From Lysinibacillus odysseyi (GTDB lineage Bacteria > Bacillota > Bacilli > Bacillales_A > Planococcaceae), in assembly GCA_014595895.1 (NCBI GenBank), contig JABUKB010000001.1, positions 2,024,034 through 2,088,033 on the forward strand: 64,000 nt of DNA. The letters are read 5' to 3'. This document shows, in pieces, positions 1-9,419 of this stretch (position 1 is its first letter; each line of letters starts with the position of its first letter). A program made the position numbers and the translations under genes. A model generated the notes under the pieces. It was not told the origin of the DNA. It made no database searches and saw only the letters and a list, made by a program, of their open reading frames with translations.

Positions 1-219
1 TGACTTATCTGAAATATCATCAGCTAATGCGTTTGTCTTTGTTAAAAGTGTGGTAGTTTCACGTGTGATGCCTTCCATTTGCCCTTCAATGCCGGCTACT
101 GTGCTAGCAATATTATTTAGTGTCGATTTTACGGAGAATAGTGTAGCACCAATACTCACGCATAGCACTAAAAATCCGATTGCTGCTACAAGCGCTGCAA
201 TATAAAGCACAACTTCCAT
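1..219 (-). CDS. ytxG: DUF948 membrane protein YtxG, N-terminal part only
   Basis: The first 73 codons are visible and the C-terminus lies beyond the window edge. The protein opens MEVVLYIAALVAAIGFLVL, a single membrane anchor at about residues 3-25. A polar, coiled-coil-like stretch rich in Thr, Asn and Glu follows, as in DUF948 proteins. An AGGAGG site lies 6 nt before the ATG. It sits directly downstream of murC on the same strand, the neighbour expected for YtxG in Bacillales. Function is not established beyond a general-stress association in Bacillus. No other candidate was evident. Confidence 0.78.
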   Translation of the reverse strand, partial: MEVVLYIAALVAAIGFLVLCVSIGATLFSVKSTLNNIASTVAGIEGQMEGITRETTTLLTKTNALADDISDKS

Positions 220-353
220 ACAAAAACCTCCTATGTCCGTTTAATATTTATGTTCAACAAAATATAGGGAAATCCTTCATTGCTTTGAAGAAAAAGCAAC
301 TCACTCTTTCGAATAAGCTGCTCAGAATGAATATTTACGACTTATATTTTGTT

Positions 354-1655
354 TCACCCAACTAAATGTGTTTCGAATATTAATTGATATTTATTGACAT
401 CCCCTGCACCCATAAATAAAAATACAGCGTCTTTATGTTTGTCTAATATATCAATTGAATCTGTCTGCAACACGCTGCTGCCTTCGATTAAATCTGCTAG
501 ATCTTGAATCGTTAGTACTCCAGCATTTTCCCGTGCAGAGCCAAAGATATCACATAAATAGACAGCATCTGCTGCACTTAAGCTGTTCGCAAAGTTTTGC
601 AGGAAGGCCTGTGTTCGTGTAAATGTATGAGGCTGAAAGACAGCTACAATTTCACGATCTGGATATTTTTGACGTGCTGCCTGAATCGTCACAGCGATTT
701 CTGTCGGATGGTGTGCATAATCATCTACTAACACATTGTTCCCAACTTTTGTCTCTGTAAAACGTCTTTTTACGCCACCATATGTGGAAAAACGTTCTTG
801 TACTAATTCCGCAGGTACACCTTCATAGTGGCTTAATGAGATAACAGCCAATGAATTCAGGACACCATGGTCGCCAAACAATGGGATGAAGAATTTGTGA
901 TAAAACTCGTTTCGGACATACACTTCAAACTCCGTACCTTCTGTCGTCTTTACAATATTGCGTGCCTCAAAATCATTTTCTGCACCAAACCCATAATAAA
1001 CGACCGGTACATTTGCCTGAATGCGTTGCAATTGTTCATCATCCCCGCAGGCAATGATTGCTTTTTTCACCTGTAGCGCTAATTCCTGGAAGGCGCTATA
1101 CACATCGTCAATATTTTTAAAATAATCCGGGTGATCAAAATCAATATTTGTCATAACGGCATAATCGGGATGATAAGCTAAAAAATGACGGCGGTATTCA
1201 CATGCCTCCATAACAAAATAAGAAGCATCTTCCTTGCCAGATCCTGTACCATCGCCAATTAGATAAGACGTCGGCGCATAGCCACCGATAATATGGCTCA
1301 TTAAGCCTGTCGTAGATGTTTTTCCATGGGCTCCAGTAATAGCAATGGATGTATAGCGACCGATGTAGTCTCCTAAAAACTTATGATAGCGAATGACTTC
1401 AACGCCTAGTTCACGTGCTCTTACTAATTCTGGATGATCATCAGAAAAAGCATTGCCCGCGATTACCGTCATCCCCTCTGTAATATTATTTTCATCAAAT
1501 GATTTAATTGTTATATTTCTTTCACGTAAAGGCTGCTCAGTAAAGATATAAGTGTCTATGTCTGAACCTTGTACCTGTTCACCGGCATCAAATAAAATCT
1601 GTGCCAACGAACTCATACCCGAACCTTTAATACCCGTAAAATGGAAAAGTGTCAT
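354..1655 (-). CDS. murC: UDP-N-acetylmuramate--L-alanine ligase
   Basis: MurC ligates L-alanine to UDP-MurNAc with ATP, the first step of peptidoglycan stem-peptide assembly in the cytosol. The N-terminal nucleotide fold has [13 protein letters not shown] (about residues 4-16). The central Mur-ligase ATP loop is GAHGKTST at about 108-115. The conserved FDHPDY segment and the C-terminal domain with [11 protein letters not shown] are present. I chose the second ATG because AGGAGG lies 7 nt before it, giving 433 residues, the usual size. The longer reading starts inside the ribosome-binding site. It follows sftA, after a 149-bp gap with a possible extended -10 promoter, and precedes ytxG. Confidence 0.97.
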   Translation of the reverse strand: MTLFHFTGIKGSGMSSLAQILFDAGEQVQGSDIDTYIFTEQPLRERNITIKSFDENNITEGMTVIAGNAFSDDHPELVRARELGVEVIRYHKFLGDYIGRYTSIAITGAHGKTSTTGLMSHIIGGYAPTSYLIGDGTGSGKEDASYFVMEACEYRRHFLAYHPDYAVMTNIDFDHPDYFKNIDDVYSAFQELALQVKKAIIACGDDEQLQRIQANVPVVYYGFGAENDFEARNIVKTTEGTEFEVYVRNEFYHKFFIPLFGDHGVLNSLAVISLSHYEGVPAELVQERFSTYGGVKRRFTETKVGNNVLVDDYAHHPTEIAVTIQAARQKYPDREIVAVFQPHTFTRTQAFLQNFANSLSAADAVYLCDIFGSARENAGVLTIQDLADLIEGSSVLQTDSIDILDKHKDAVFLFMGAGDVNKYQLIFETHLVG

Positions 1656-1743
1656 GCTGAAACCTCCTAGGAGCATTGCTCCCTTTAATTAGATACAAAT
1701 TTATAGATAGCACATATCTAAAATTTGTTAAAAAGACTTTTTT

Positions 1744-1752
1744 TATTATAGC
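1744..1752 (-). promoter_or_regulatory. Possible extended -10 promoter for murC
   Basis: On the minus strand the bases TGCTATAAT form an extended -10 element about 90 nt upstream of the murC start. No convincing -35 box lies 17 nt further upstream. A perfect 14-bp palindrome (1784-1797) lies where a -35 or operator would be expected. Confidence 0.35.
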
Positions 1753-1804
1753 ATTTATCTCTAATAACGCTAGATGCACTATCGTAACAATTGTTACTTT
1801 TTTA

Positions 1805-4800
1805 TTACTCAAATAACGAAATGATATCCGATTCTGTAATAAATACTTCCCTCGGTTTACTACCCCTTTGTTCTGAAACAAAACCATGCTTTTCTAACAT
1901 ATCAATTAATCGTGCGGCACGATTATAGCCGATTTTATAGCGGCGTTGAATAGAGGATGTGGAAGCTGTCCCTGCCTCAAATACATAACGACACACTTCC
2001 TCGAATAATTCATCCTGTTCATCCACAATTTCTGCCCTTTTTAACAGTTCGTCATGTTGGAAGAAATATGCTGGTTCCCCTTGGGTGCGTACATAGGCAA
2101 TAATCTCCTCAATTTCATCGTCCGTCACAAATGTGCCTTGCAAACGAACGGGAGCCGGCATTCCGTTACCTAAGTACAGCATATCTCCTCTTCCTAATAA
2201 TCGTTCTGCACCCTGCATATCTAAAATTGTGCGCGAATCAACCGCTGACGATACCGCAAAAGCAATACGCGTAGGAATATTTGATTTAATAAGTCCTGTA
2301 ATAACATCCACCGATGGACGCTGTGTAGCCACGATTAAATGAATGCCACATGCACGTGCTTTTTGGGCAATGCGACAAATTGCTTCCTCCACATCGGCTG
2401 GTGACATCATCATTAAGTCGGCTAACTCATCAATGACAATAAGTATATAAGGTAGTTTATGACCGTGCTGCCCGTTTTTTTCCGCTTGCTGATTAAAACG
2501 TGTTAAATCACGTACACCTGCATGCATAAACAACTGATAGCGACGTTCCATTTCCTCTACCGCCCATTTCAATGCTGCTGTTGCTGCTTTCACGTCTGTA
2601 ATAACAGGGCTGACTAAATGCGGAATATGGTTAAACGGTGCCAACTCTACCATTTTCGGATCAATCAGCATCAGCTTTAGTTCATGCGGGTCAGCTTTGT
2701 ATAACAAACTCACTAAAATAGAATTGATACAAACTGATTTCCCTGAACCTGTAGCTCCCGCAATTAATCCATGAGGCATCTTGCGCAAATCAATCGTTAC
2801 CGGAGTGCCTGTCAAATCAAGTCCTAGAGCGGCTTCAAGTGGTGACTCTGACTCTTGGAATTCTTCACTGTTTGTGACCTCCGAAAGTCTTACCGCACGA
2901 GAAACACGGTTCGGGATTTCGATGCCGATGGAGTGCTTGCCTGGAATAGGCGCGTCAATTCGAATATCACGCGCTGCTAATGCCAATTTAATATCATCTG
3001 CTAATCCACGCACTTTGCTTACTTTCGTTCCGTGCGCTACGGTAATTTCAAATTGGGTAACTGCCGGTCCTTGGACAATCGATACGATTTCCGCTTCAAT
3101 GTGGAAGTAGGACAGAGCCTTAATAAGGCGCTCCCCTTGCTCATCCATCCATACCCAATCTTCTGTTTGTTCCTCTGGAGGCACTAAAAAGCCCATCGAT
3201 GGTTTTTCATATTGGCGGCTAAATTTAGGCTCCTCCGGTTCTACTTCTTCTACCTGTACCGTTTCATTTACTGTAGAAGAACTGTCTGTTGCTAGAGCAG
3301 CTGCACATATCTCTGTTGCTGCAATTTCCTTTGTCTCCGGAAAGAACGTTTCCTCTTCTTGCTGTTGTGTGACTTCATCCGCTTGTTGTGATGCTTCTAC
3401 GTCCACAGGAGCTGTTTCTTCCGCTATTTCCTTCTGCTCCGTTTGTTCCTCACGTTCCAACACTGCTACTGCAGCTTGCTGTGCTGCTGATGAGTGCAGC
3501 GTCACAGAAGGCATAATTGGTGAGCCTGAGACTATCGTTTCTACTGGCGTTTCATTCTTTGATGGCTCATCCGTTATTTCGGGCTTTTTTTTTCTAAGTT
3601 GCTCCTCTAATATAGCTTGAGCTTTTAATTTTTCTTTATCCGATTTTAACATTAAAACATTGAAAGGCAGACGGCTGCCCGAAGGCTTTGCCGGTTCTTC
3701 AATAATAGGTCGCTCATCTTGTGGCGGTGCTTGCTCCACATTTAATTGACCGATATGAACGGTAGAATTTTCAATCGTCAAGTGCTGTACTTGTAAATCC
3801 GACAGCGTATCGGCTGCATCTTTAGAAACGGTCATGTGCGGACTTGCCTCTAGCTGCACTTGCTCGCTGCTGTCTTCCGCCTCTATTTCCGAATCGGGCT
3901 CTCGTTCTACTTCCGGTCCTTGCTCTATTTCTATTTCTACTTCCGGCTTCGGACCAATTTCTGAATCTGTCTCTGGTTTTACTTCTGGCCCTTGCTCTAT
4001 TTCAGGCTCTGGCTCTTTTTCTGCACCCTTTTCCAGTTCTATTTCTGGCTCTCGCTCTATTGTTGATTCCCTGACAATAGGTATCTCGTTTATAATCGGA
4101 TTTTCTAGGGACCTCTCCTCTATGACAAGCTCTTCTTTCACTACTTCTGTGTTAGTTTCAGCTTGCTGTAAACCTGGCTCCCTAGGTATTTCAAATACTT
4201 TTTCTTGTTGGATTACCTGAATAACTTCTCGATCTTCCACTATAGTTTCTGCTGGTTCAGCTACTTCTTGCTCTGTATGCTTTTCTGCCAAAAGATCTTC
4301 AAGCGGCTTTGTTTTTTGGAAGCCATAGACAGGCGATGGAACCTCTGTTGGAACAAAGCGCTTTTTGCTCTCTAGTGGATTGATAAATTCTCGATTCACT
4401 TTTTTCTCTTCACGCGCTGGCTTTGCTGCTGCTTTTTTTCTCTCTTCTCTTATGACGGATAATGCTCGCCGCTCTTGTGTGGATCTGGATAAAACATGCG
4501 AATAACCCGTACGCTTTTGGCGTTCTGCTAATAGCTGACGAATTCCTTGTGTTTCTACATCAAACACTTGCGATACTGTATGTTGTAAATGCTTTGGAAG
4601 TGTCAACGGTCTTTCCTCATATGGCAAAGACTCCTGTTGGACACGTGATTGTTTTTTTTCTATTGGAGGTGGAGGCGCAATTTCAGCATCATCAATTAAC
4701 GGAAAACGAAAAGCCGTTTTTTTCGTGCTAACCTCTTCTGTTACCTCTTCTTCATCATATTCAAATGGTTCTTCATATTGTTCATATTCATTTTCTTTGA

Positions 4801-4834
4801 ATAGTTTATTAAAAGTCTTTTTTAACCAACTCAT
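1805..4834 (-). CDS. sftA: Soluble FtsK/SpoIIIE-type DNA translocase SftA
   Basis: SftA is an ATP-driven DNA pump that clears chromosomal DNA from the closing septum. No membrane segments precede the motor, which separates SftA from SpoIIIE. Residues 1-520 are long, acidic and low-complexity, with Glu/Pro-rich near-repeats (about 240-340) built on EQGPEVxxEPDSEI. The motor has Walker A GATGSGKS (about 691-698), LMLIDPK, and Walker B ILIVIDELADLMM (about 800). A gamma winged helix ends the protein, with IQRRYKIGYNRAARLID. The ATG before SWLKKTFNKLF follows GAAAGAAGTGA. The 1009-residue length is somewhat above the B. subtilis protein, the excess lying in the linker. Confidence 0.95.
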   Translation of the reverse strand: MSWLKKTFNKLFKENEYEQYEEPFEYDEEEVTEEVSTKKTAFRFPLIDDAEIAPPPPIEKKQSRVQQESLPYEERPLTLPKHLQHTVSQVFDVETQGIRQLLAERQKRTGYSHVLSRSTQERRALSVIREERKKAAAKPAREEKKVNREFINPLESKKRFVPTEVPSPVYGFQKTKPLEDLLAEKHTEQEVAEPAETIVEDREVIQVIQQEKVFEIPREPGLQQAETNTEVVKEELVIEERSLENPIINEIPIVRESTIEREPEIELEKGAEKEPEPEIEQGPEVKPETDSEIGPKPEVEIEIEQGPEVEREPDSEIEAEDSSEQVQLEASPHMTVSKDAADTLSDLQVQHLTIENSTVHIGQLNVEQAPPQDERPIIEEPAKPSGSRLPFNVLMLKSDKEKLKAQAILEEQLRKKKPEITDEPSKNETPVETIVSGSPIMPSVTLHSSAAQQAAVAVLEREEQTEQKEIAEETAPVDVEASQQADEVTQQQEEETFFPETKEIAATEICAAALATDSSSTVNETVQVEEVEPEEPKFSRQYEKPSMGFLVPPEEQTEDWVWMDEQGERLIKALSYFHIEAEIVSIVQGPAVTQFEITVAHGTKVSKVRGLADDIKLALAARDIRIDAPIPGKHSIGIEIPNRVSRAVRLSEVTNSEEFQESESPLEAALGLDLTGTPVTIDLRKMPHGLIAGATGSGKSVCINSILVSLLYKADPHELKLMLIDPKMVELAPFNHIPHLVSPVITDVKAATAALKWAVEEMERRYQLFMHAGVRDLTRFNQQAEKNGQHGHKLPYILIVIDELADLMMMSPADVEEAICRIAQKARACGIHLIVATQRPSVDVITGLIKSNIPTRIAFAVSSAVDSRTILDMQGAERLLGRGDMLYLGNGMPAPVRLQGTFVTDDEIEEIIAYVRTQGEPAYFFQHDELLKRAEIVDEQDELFEEVCRYVFEAGTASTSSIQRRYKIGYNRAARLIDMLEKHGFVSEQRGSKPREVFITESDIISLFE

Positions 4835-4970
4835 AACATTCACTTCTTTCTCAATAAGGCATAACACTTCTATTATAGAATAAAAATCAGCTCTACACCG
4901 CATAAAAACGCCATTTTATCAAAAATATATATTCCCGCCCGCTATAACATCCAATTTATACCTTTTTTAA

Positions 4971-5014
4971 AATCAAAAAGGCTGATTTATAAGTTTTTTA
5001 CTTATCAATCAGCC
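4971..5014 (-). terminator. Rho-independent terminator after ytpR
   Basis: A 14-bp stem (one mismatch) starting GGCTGATT is followed on the minus strand by TTTTTGATTTT, just past the ytpR stop codon. Confidence 0.85.
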
Positions 5015-5025
5015 AGTTCTTATGA

Positions 5026-5640
5026 TTATTTAGTTGGAGTAACAAAGGCTGAACCAACTTCTGCCTCTTCTTCAAGCACTAAAATCCCTTTTACATCTGG
5101 TGCCCCAGGAATTGCTAATTCGCGGGCTGAACAAAGCATACCGAATGAGTCGACACCGCGTAAGTTTCCGGCTTTAATTAGCATACCAGATGGCATTACC
5201 GCGCCTACTTTCGCTACGACTACTTTTTGTCCTGCTTCTACATTTGGCGCTCCGCAGACAATTTGTAATGTTTCATCGCCTACATTGACACTGCAGATGC
5301 TTAACTTATCAGCATTTGGATGTTTTTCTTTTGTTTCTACATACCCTACAACAAACTTCGGCGAGAAATCTACGTCCAAGGAAATATGTGCTTCATTTGC
5401 TTGAAGTGCTGCTGTGATTTTTTCAGCAAGTTCCGGTGTTACTTCTACAATCCCCTGTGCATCAAGCTCCATGTATTTACTTGCATGAAAAAGGTTGAAG
5501 CCCTTTACTTCGCCTGTTGCTTCTTCTTTTAAAATGACAACGTCACCCTTTGTTTCCGTTGCCGTTTTCACGATTGGTTCCGTTGCTAATTGGACTAATA
5601 ATACATCTCCAACATATTGTTTGTTATAAGCTACATTCAT
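5026..5640 (-). CDS. ytpR: tRNA-binding-domain protein YtpR
   Basis: The last 110 residues form an EMAP-II/PheT-like tRNA-binding OB fold. Its signature blocks are HPNADKL, QIVCGAPNV, VGAVMPSG, LRGVDSFGMLCSAREL. The first 90 residues are specific to the YtpR family. No aminoacylation domain is attached, so it is a stand-alone RNA-binding protein of unproven role. Its ATG overlaps the ytpQ stop codon (ATGA), so the two are translationally coupled. A terminator follows. Confidence 0.92.
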   Translation of the reverse strand: MNVAYNKQYVGDVLLVQLATEPIVKTATETKGDVVILKEEATGEVKGFNLFHASKYMELDAQGIVEVTPELAEKITAALQANEAHISLDVDFSPKFVVGYVETKEKHPNADKLSICSVNVGDETLQIVCGAPNVEAGQKVVVAKVGAVMPSGMLIKAGNLRGVDSFGMLCSARELAIPGAPDVKGILVLEEEAEVGSAFVTPTK

Positions 5641-6452
5641 TTTTCTTCTTTCTCCTTTGATACTTTGTTTTTCGCTAAAATAAAGATTGGCTCTAACTTG
5701 CCCTCTTCATAGATAAATGATAGCGATGTAATCGGTACAGTACCGACTGTGAAATAGTGCATTGTAAGTTGTGCTAATACATCATACCCTACTTCTGAAC
5801 GAATATCACCAATAATCAGCACATCCTGATGAGGAACCGAGACCGTCATATCGCCTTCGATTTGAGAAGCCATATTCTTTAAAAAGCCTTCATTTAAAAT
5901 ACGGCTCGCATCATAGCCATCATTATGATTGACAAAGTAAAAGATACTACCTGCTACATCATCTCGTTTGACTTCTGTTGGCAGCTTCTTCACGGAAAAT
6001 CGGGCTGCTTCACGTACCTGGTCAGCAGTTACATGCAGTTTCGGTAACATAGACTCATCAATTAAACGATAAGTTGTCCCTAAATCTAATGCATAAAAAA
6101 TACGCGTTTCTGCTGTATGCTCTGTGGTGATAAAGGCATTGCCCTCTTTTGAAGTTTGCGGGAATGAGGTAGAGCGGATAATTGGATATACTTGCGCCAA
6201 GCTTCCAAAACCCTCCTGCTGTTCGCGCTGCATCGCGGTAAACGTTTGCTCAATCGTATATACGACTTCATCAATAGCCGCCTCTTTTTTTTGCTCATAT
6301 TTGGATAAAATGGTCGGCAATAAAATATCCATTCCGCGCCCTAACGTTTTATGCTCTAAACGAACCTGATCTTTTTCTTCATCAAACGTCCATTCAAATT
6401 GTTCCGTACCAAGACGTTTTTTCAATTCTGTTACTAATTGCGAAGATTTCAA
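5637..6452 (-). CDS. ytpQ: DUF1444 family protein YtpQ
   Basis: YtpQ family members are cytosolic proteins of unknown function conserved in Bacillales beside ytpR. I chose a TTG start (LKSSQLVTELKKRLG) because AAGGAAGTGA lies just upstream and the resulting 271 residues match the family length. An in-frame ATG 66 nt upstream has no ribosome-binding site. No signal peptide or membrane segment is seen. It ends in a Lys/Glu-rich tail that overlaps the ytpR start by 4 nt. Confidence 0.88.
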   Translation of the reverse strand: MKSSQLVTELKKRLGTEQFEWTFDEEKDQVRLEHKTLGRGMDILLPTILSKYEQKKEAAIDEVVYTIEQTFTAMQREQQEGFGSLAQVYPIIRSTSFPQTSKEGNAFITTEHTAETRIFYALDLGTTYRLIDESMLPKLHVTADQVREAARFSVKKLPTEVKRDDVAGSIFYFVNHNDGYDASRILNEGFLKNMASQIEGDMTVSVPHQDVLIIGDIRSEVGYDVLAQLTMHYFTVGTVPITSLSFIYEEGKLEPIFILAKNKVSKEKEEK

Positions 6453-6462
6453 GCGATTCACT

Positions 6463-6507
6463 TCCTTACATAGAAATACGGTCCACATTGTGTGAACCGT
6501 TTTTACG
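6463..6507. repeat. Inverted repeat between the lipoprotein gene and ytpQ
   Basis: ACGGT-CACA / TGTG-ACCGT arms with one mismatch form a short hairpin in the 70-bp gap. On the plus strand a T run follows, but no plus-strand gene precedes it. On the minus strand it could partly terminate or process the message upstream of ytpQ. Confidence 0.4.
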
Positions 6508-6522
6508 TATTGTATCAAACTT

Positions 6523-7056
6523 TTATTCTTTTGTACTGTCTAACGGCTTTGCTGACAGGACGATCTCTGTCATTTCTGTTAGCTTCTCGTCCATTCTTTT
6601 CCCTTCCGATAGCGTTGTCATTTTAACACCGCCGCTGGATACAATCAGTTCAAATTGCTCTTCGCCATGCTCTATAACTGCCGTAAAACCAAATGCTTCA
6701 TTATTTTCAAATGTCTCTTCTTTTATAATTTGAAGGTTCTTATCATTTTTTAGGAGTTCATAATGCAACCGGCTATCCTCTGCCTCAATTGTATTGATAA
6801 ATAAAATGAAGGATTCTTTTCCTTTAGAAAAAATATAATTCATATCTGTCGCACCTTCCTCTACTGTATAACCTCTAGGTACGTAGACAGCTATTTTACC
6901 AATTTCCGTATTGGCTTCTATTTCCGTCTCTTCAAACGCTGCCTCGGTAAATGCTAACCCGTCTGTAATTTGTTCTTCTACGGTTTTCCCGCAACCCGCC
7001 AGCAACAGGATGATACTACTTATCCATATACAATGAAGCCATTGCCGATTCATCAT
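6523..7056 (-). CDS. Putative lipoprotein of unknown function
   Basis: The N-terminus has a hydrophobic helix ending in the lipobox LLAGC, so Cys22 should be lipidated and the protein anchored on the outer face of the membrane. The mature 155 residues are acidic, with alternating strands, and resemble no family I can name. GGAGATGAT precedes two consecutive ATG codons; the first is taken. It lies 70 bp upstream of ytpQ on the same strand, so co-transcription is likely. The Bacillus neighbour YtpP (thioredoxin-like) is not present here, and this protein lacks a CxxC motif. Confidence 0.8.
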   Translation of the reverse strand: MMNRQWLHCIWISSIILLLAGCGKTVEEQITDGLAFTEAAFEETEIEANTEIGKIAVYVPRGYTVEEGATDMNYIFSKGKESFILFINTIEAEDSRLHYELLKNDKNLQIIKEETFENNEAFGFTAVIEHGEEQFELIVSSGGVKMTTLSEGKRMDEKLTEMTEIVLSAKPLDSTKE

Positions 7057-7124
7057 ATCATCTCCTTATTTGTAAGCAAACTCTTCTATCTTCTATTTCC
7101 CTTACCTATTGGCAAAAATATCGT

Positions 7125-7643
7125 TTAACTTTTTTGTACATATTGCACTTGACCTACCAGCAATGTCACAATGTGCTCAAACATTTCCTTGCGATTCACA
7201 AGCCCATTTGTAAATATACCAATTGCTCCTGCATGCTGACGAATATCTGCTGTTCTTGTAAAGTCATCCATCACCGGTCCGAGCTCTTCCCCTGCTCGTA
7301 TACGATTGGCTACAACCTCTGGCAAAACAAAGGATGCGCCCGAACTTGCGATAATGGTGCCGTCTCTTAGTGTAACAGCCCCCCAGTTGCAGCAATATAT
7401 CAGTCCGTCTATTTCGTAAACGCCTCCCTCTAAACCGAAGCCCATCGTGGCATCACTTGCAGCTAGCGCATGTTGGGCACGATTGATCGCCCCTTGTCTT
7501 GTTTCTGCATCTGACATTGGTTGTTCTGATACGCCAGATGGTACATCCATATGTTCGAATTGCAGGTTGTCCATATATTGTGCTAGCACTGTTTCCACTG
7601 CTGCCGTTTTGGCTTTATTTTTTGTCCCAATGACTATTTTCAT
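7125..7643 (-). CDS. DUF84 family inosine/xanthosine triphosphatase (YjjX-like)
   Basis: DUF84/YjjX enzymes hydrolyse non-canonical purine triphosphates (ITP, XTP), cleansing the nucleotide pool. The protein starts MKIVIGTKNKAKTAAVE, the family nucleotide-binding start, and contains SDAETRQGAINRA, MGFGLEGGVYEIDG and CNWGAVTLRDG. At 172 residues it has the usual size. GGGGATG lies upstream of the ATG. Substrate preference cannot be read from sequence. Confidence 0.85.
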   Translation of the reverse strand: MKIVIGTKNKAKTAAVETVLAQYMDNLQFEHMDVPSGVSEQPMSDAETRQGAINRAQHALAASDATMGFGLEGGVYEIDGLIYCCNWGAVTLRDGTIIASSGASFVLPEVVANRIRAGEELGPVMDDFTRTADIRQHAGAIGIFTNGLVNRKEMFEHIVTLLVGQVQYVQKS

Positions 7644-7771
7644 ATTGTCATCCCCTACTAGTTTTTCAATTTACTATTATATGATTCCATTTTTTCTTAG
7701 AAAGATTATTTTTTCTATAGCATATGCTACAAACATACTATGCTATCACTTTTTAATATAAAAAGCTTTTC

Positions 7772-7821
7772 TCCTGAAAAAAGTGCAGATAAAGTCCAAA
7801 TTCGACTTTACCTGCACTTTT
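7772..7821 (-). terminator. Rho-independent terminator after ytoP
   Basis: The arms AAAAGTGCAG-TAAAGTC and GACTTTA-CTGCACTTTT flank a short loop, with a T run on the minus strand, just downstream of the ytoP stop. Confidence 0.85.
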
Positions 7822-7833
7822 CCTTCTTCACTA

Positions 7834-8910
7834 TTACGCATTGCTGCGAATGCTGTTAATCATTGAACGGTCTGCTGATTTCACTAATTTCACAAGCAAT
7901 TCCTTCGCTGCAGCGTAATCATCCACATGGATAATGGACGCAGCAGTATGAATGTAGCGCGAGCAAATTCCAATGACCGCTGAAGGAATACCATCATTTG
8001 CTGTATGCACACGTCCTGCATCTGTTCCGCCTTGCGATACGAAGAATTGATATGGGATATCATTTGTTTCTGCTGTATCTAAAATGAATTCACGCATGCC
8101 CCGGTGCATCACCATTGTCGGATCATAGATACGCAGGAGCGGTCCTTTACCAAGCTGGCCGAATTGCTTTTTATCACCCGATGTATCATTTGCCGGAGAT
8201 GCATCTAGGGCGAAAAATAAATCTGGTTTAATCATATTGGCTGACACCTGTGCACCGCGCAAGCCTACTTCCTCCATGACATTGGCACCCGAGTAAATGT
8301 GACTTTCCAATGTTTCTCCTTGAAGTTCCTTCATAAGCTCAATGGCTAAGCCGCATCCATAACGATTATCCCAAGCTTTTGCCATAATTTTTTTCGGGTT
8401 GGCCATTGGGGTAAATGGACAGATTGGGATAATGGATTGCCCTGGACGAATGCCCATTGCTTCCGCATCCTCTTTATTATCTGCACCTACATCGATCAGC
8501 ATATTTTTAATTTCCATCGGCTTTGACCGCTCAGCTGTGGTTAATAAATGTGGTGGAATAGAGGCGATTACCCCCGGAATTTCACGATTCTTTGCATACA
8601 CAGTGACACGCTGCGCTAACATCACTTGGTTCCACCAACCCCCTAATGTTTGGAAACGAATCATTCCGTTATCAGTAATTGACGTTACCATAAAGGCTAC
8701 CTCGTCCATATGCCCTGCGACTAAAATTTTAGGAGCATGTTCTTTCTCTGCATAACGCACGCCAAAAATACCGCCTAGATTATCTTGAATAATTTCATCC
8801 GAATATTTCGTTAATTCCTTGCGCATAAATTGACGTACCGCACGTTCATCACCAGGCGCAGCTGGTAACTCTGTCAATGTTTTAAATAATTGCAGTGTTT
8901 CTTGATTCAC
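7834..8910 (-). CDS. ytoP: M42 family glutamyl/aspartyl-type aminopeptidase YtoP
   Basis: M42 peptidases are cytosolic di-metal aminopeptidases that form large oligomers. Metal-ligand motifs are visible: [12 protein letters not shown] (about 67-78), [11 protein letters not shown] (about 177), [10 protein letters not shown] (catalytic Glu, about 212), FALDAS and GTDAGRVH. I chose the GTG start (VNQETLQLF) because GGGAG lies 8 nt before it, giving 358 residues like YtoP. The GTG nine bases upstream overlaps that site. It is divergent from ytzB and followed by a strong terminator. Confidence 0.93.
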   Translation of the reverse strand: MNQETLQLFKTLTELPAAPGDERAVRQFMRKELTKYSDEIIQDNLGGIFGVRYAEKEHAPKILVAGHMDEVAFMVTSITDNGMIRFQTLGGWWNQVMLAQRVTVYAKNREIPGVIASIPPHLLTTAERSKPMEIKNMLIDVGADNKEDAEAMGIRPGQSIIPICPFTPMANPKKIMAKAWDNRYGCGLAIELMKELQGETLESHIYSGANVMEEVGLRGAQVSANMIKPDLFFALDASPANDTSGDKKQFGQLGKGPLLRIYDPTMVMHRGMREFILDTAETNDIPYQFFVSQGGTDAGRVHTANDGIPSAVIGICSRYIHTAASIIHVDDYAAAKELLVKLVKSADRSMINSIRSNA

Positions 8911-9059
8911 TTTAAACACTCCCTCAGTTTAATATCCATGCTATTATAGCATACCCGTTATTATTTCGTTATTCGAACCATCTATTTTCAAGCGCTGTTT
9001 TTACATCTTTTACAGGATATGATAAAGTGAATATAGAAATATAGGGAGGGATTTTTACA

Positions 9060-9377
9060 ATGAAATTACGTGACTTTGCACTAGGTATCATGACGGGTGT
9101 TGCGGCAGCAATTATTGTGAAAGAAGTATCTGAAAGAGCAGTGCCTTATAAATCATCTGAATCGATTTTAGAAACTATTAAGGCGGACTTCCGTAAATTA
9201 TCGCCAATCGACGGTTCTTGGATTTATATGAAAGTTGAAAATTTCACAAATGGTTTTACAGATATACCTGTTTACCGTGGCGGAATCTCTCGTATTCAAG
9301 ACGGTGAAATGGAAACTTACGAGTTTGCAGCCGATGCCCGTACAGGCGCAATTGTTGATTTACAATTAGTACCTTAA
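9060..9377 (+). CDS. ytzB: Small membrane-anchored PepSY-like protein YtzB
   Basis: The 105-residue protein begins with a short hydrophobic helix (FALGIMTGVAAAIIV, about 6-20). A PepSY-like fold follows, ending in YEFAADARTGAIVDLQ, typical of PepSY repeats. PepSY modules are thought to inhibit proteases or bind metals, but no direct role is known. GGGAGG lies 10 nt before the ATG. Its place between ytoP and ytnP agrees with the ytoP-ytzB-(malS)-ytnP order of Bacillus, with malS missing. Confidence 0.8.
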   Translation: MKLRDFALGIMTGVAAAIIVKEVSERAVPYKSSESILETIKADFRKLSPIDGSWIYMKVENFTNGFTDIPVYRGGISRIQDGEMETYEFAADARTGAIVDLQLVP

Positions 9378-9381
9378 AATC

Positions 9382-9419
9382 AAAATCCCCCTACAAGCAT
9401 GCTTGTAGGGGGATTTTTT
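9382..9419. terminator. Bidirectional terminator between ytzB and ytnP
   Basis: A perfect 12-bp stem, TCCCCCTACAAG with a CATG loop, has T runs on both strands. It serves ytzB and the convergent ytnP, whose stop codon touches the T run. Confidence 0.92.

Noticed and set aside
180..365. 61-residue plus-strand frame next to murC
   Set aside because: It overlaps ytxG antisense, has no ribosome-binding site and no recognisable domain.
3834..4220. Serine-rich 128-residue plus-strand frame
   Set aside because: It is the antisense of the Glu/Pro repeat region of sftA, with no ribosome-binding site; low complexity explains the openness.
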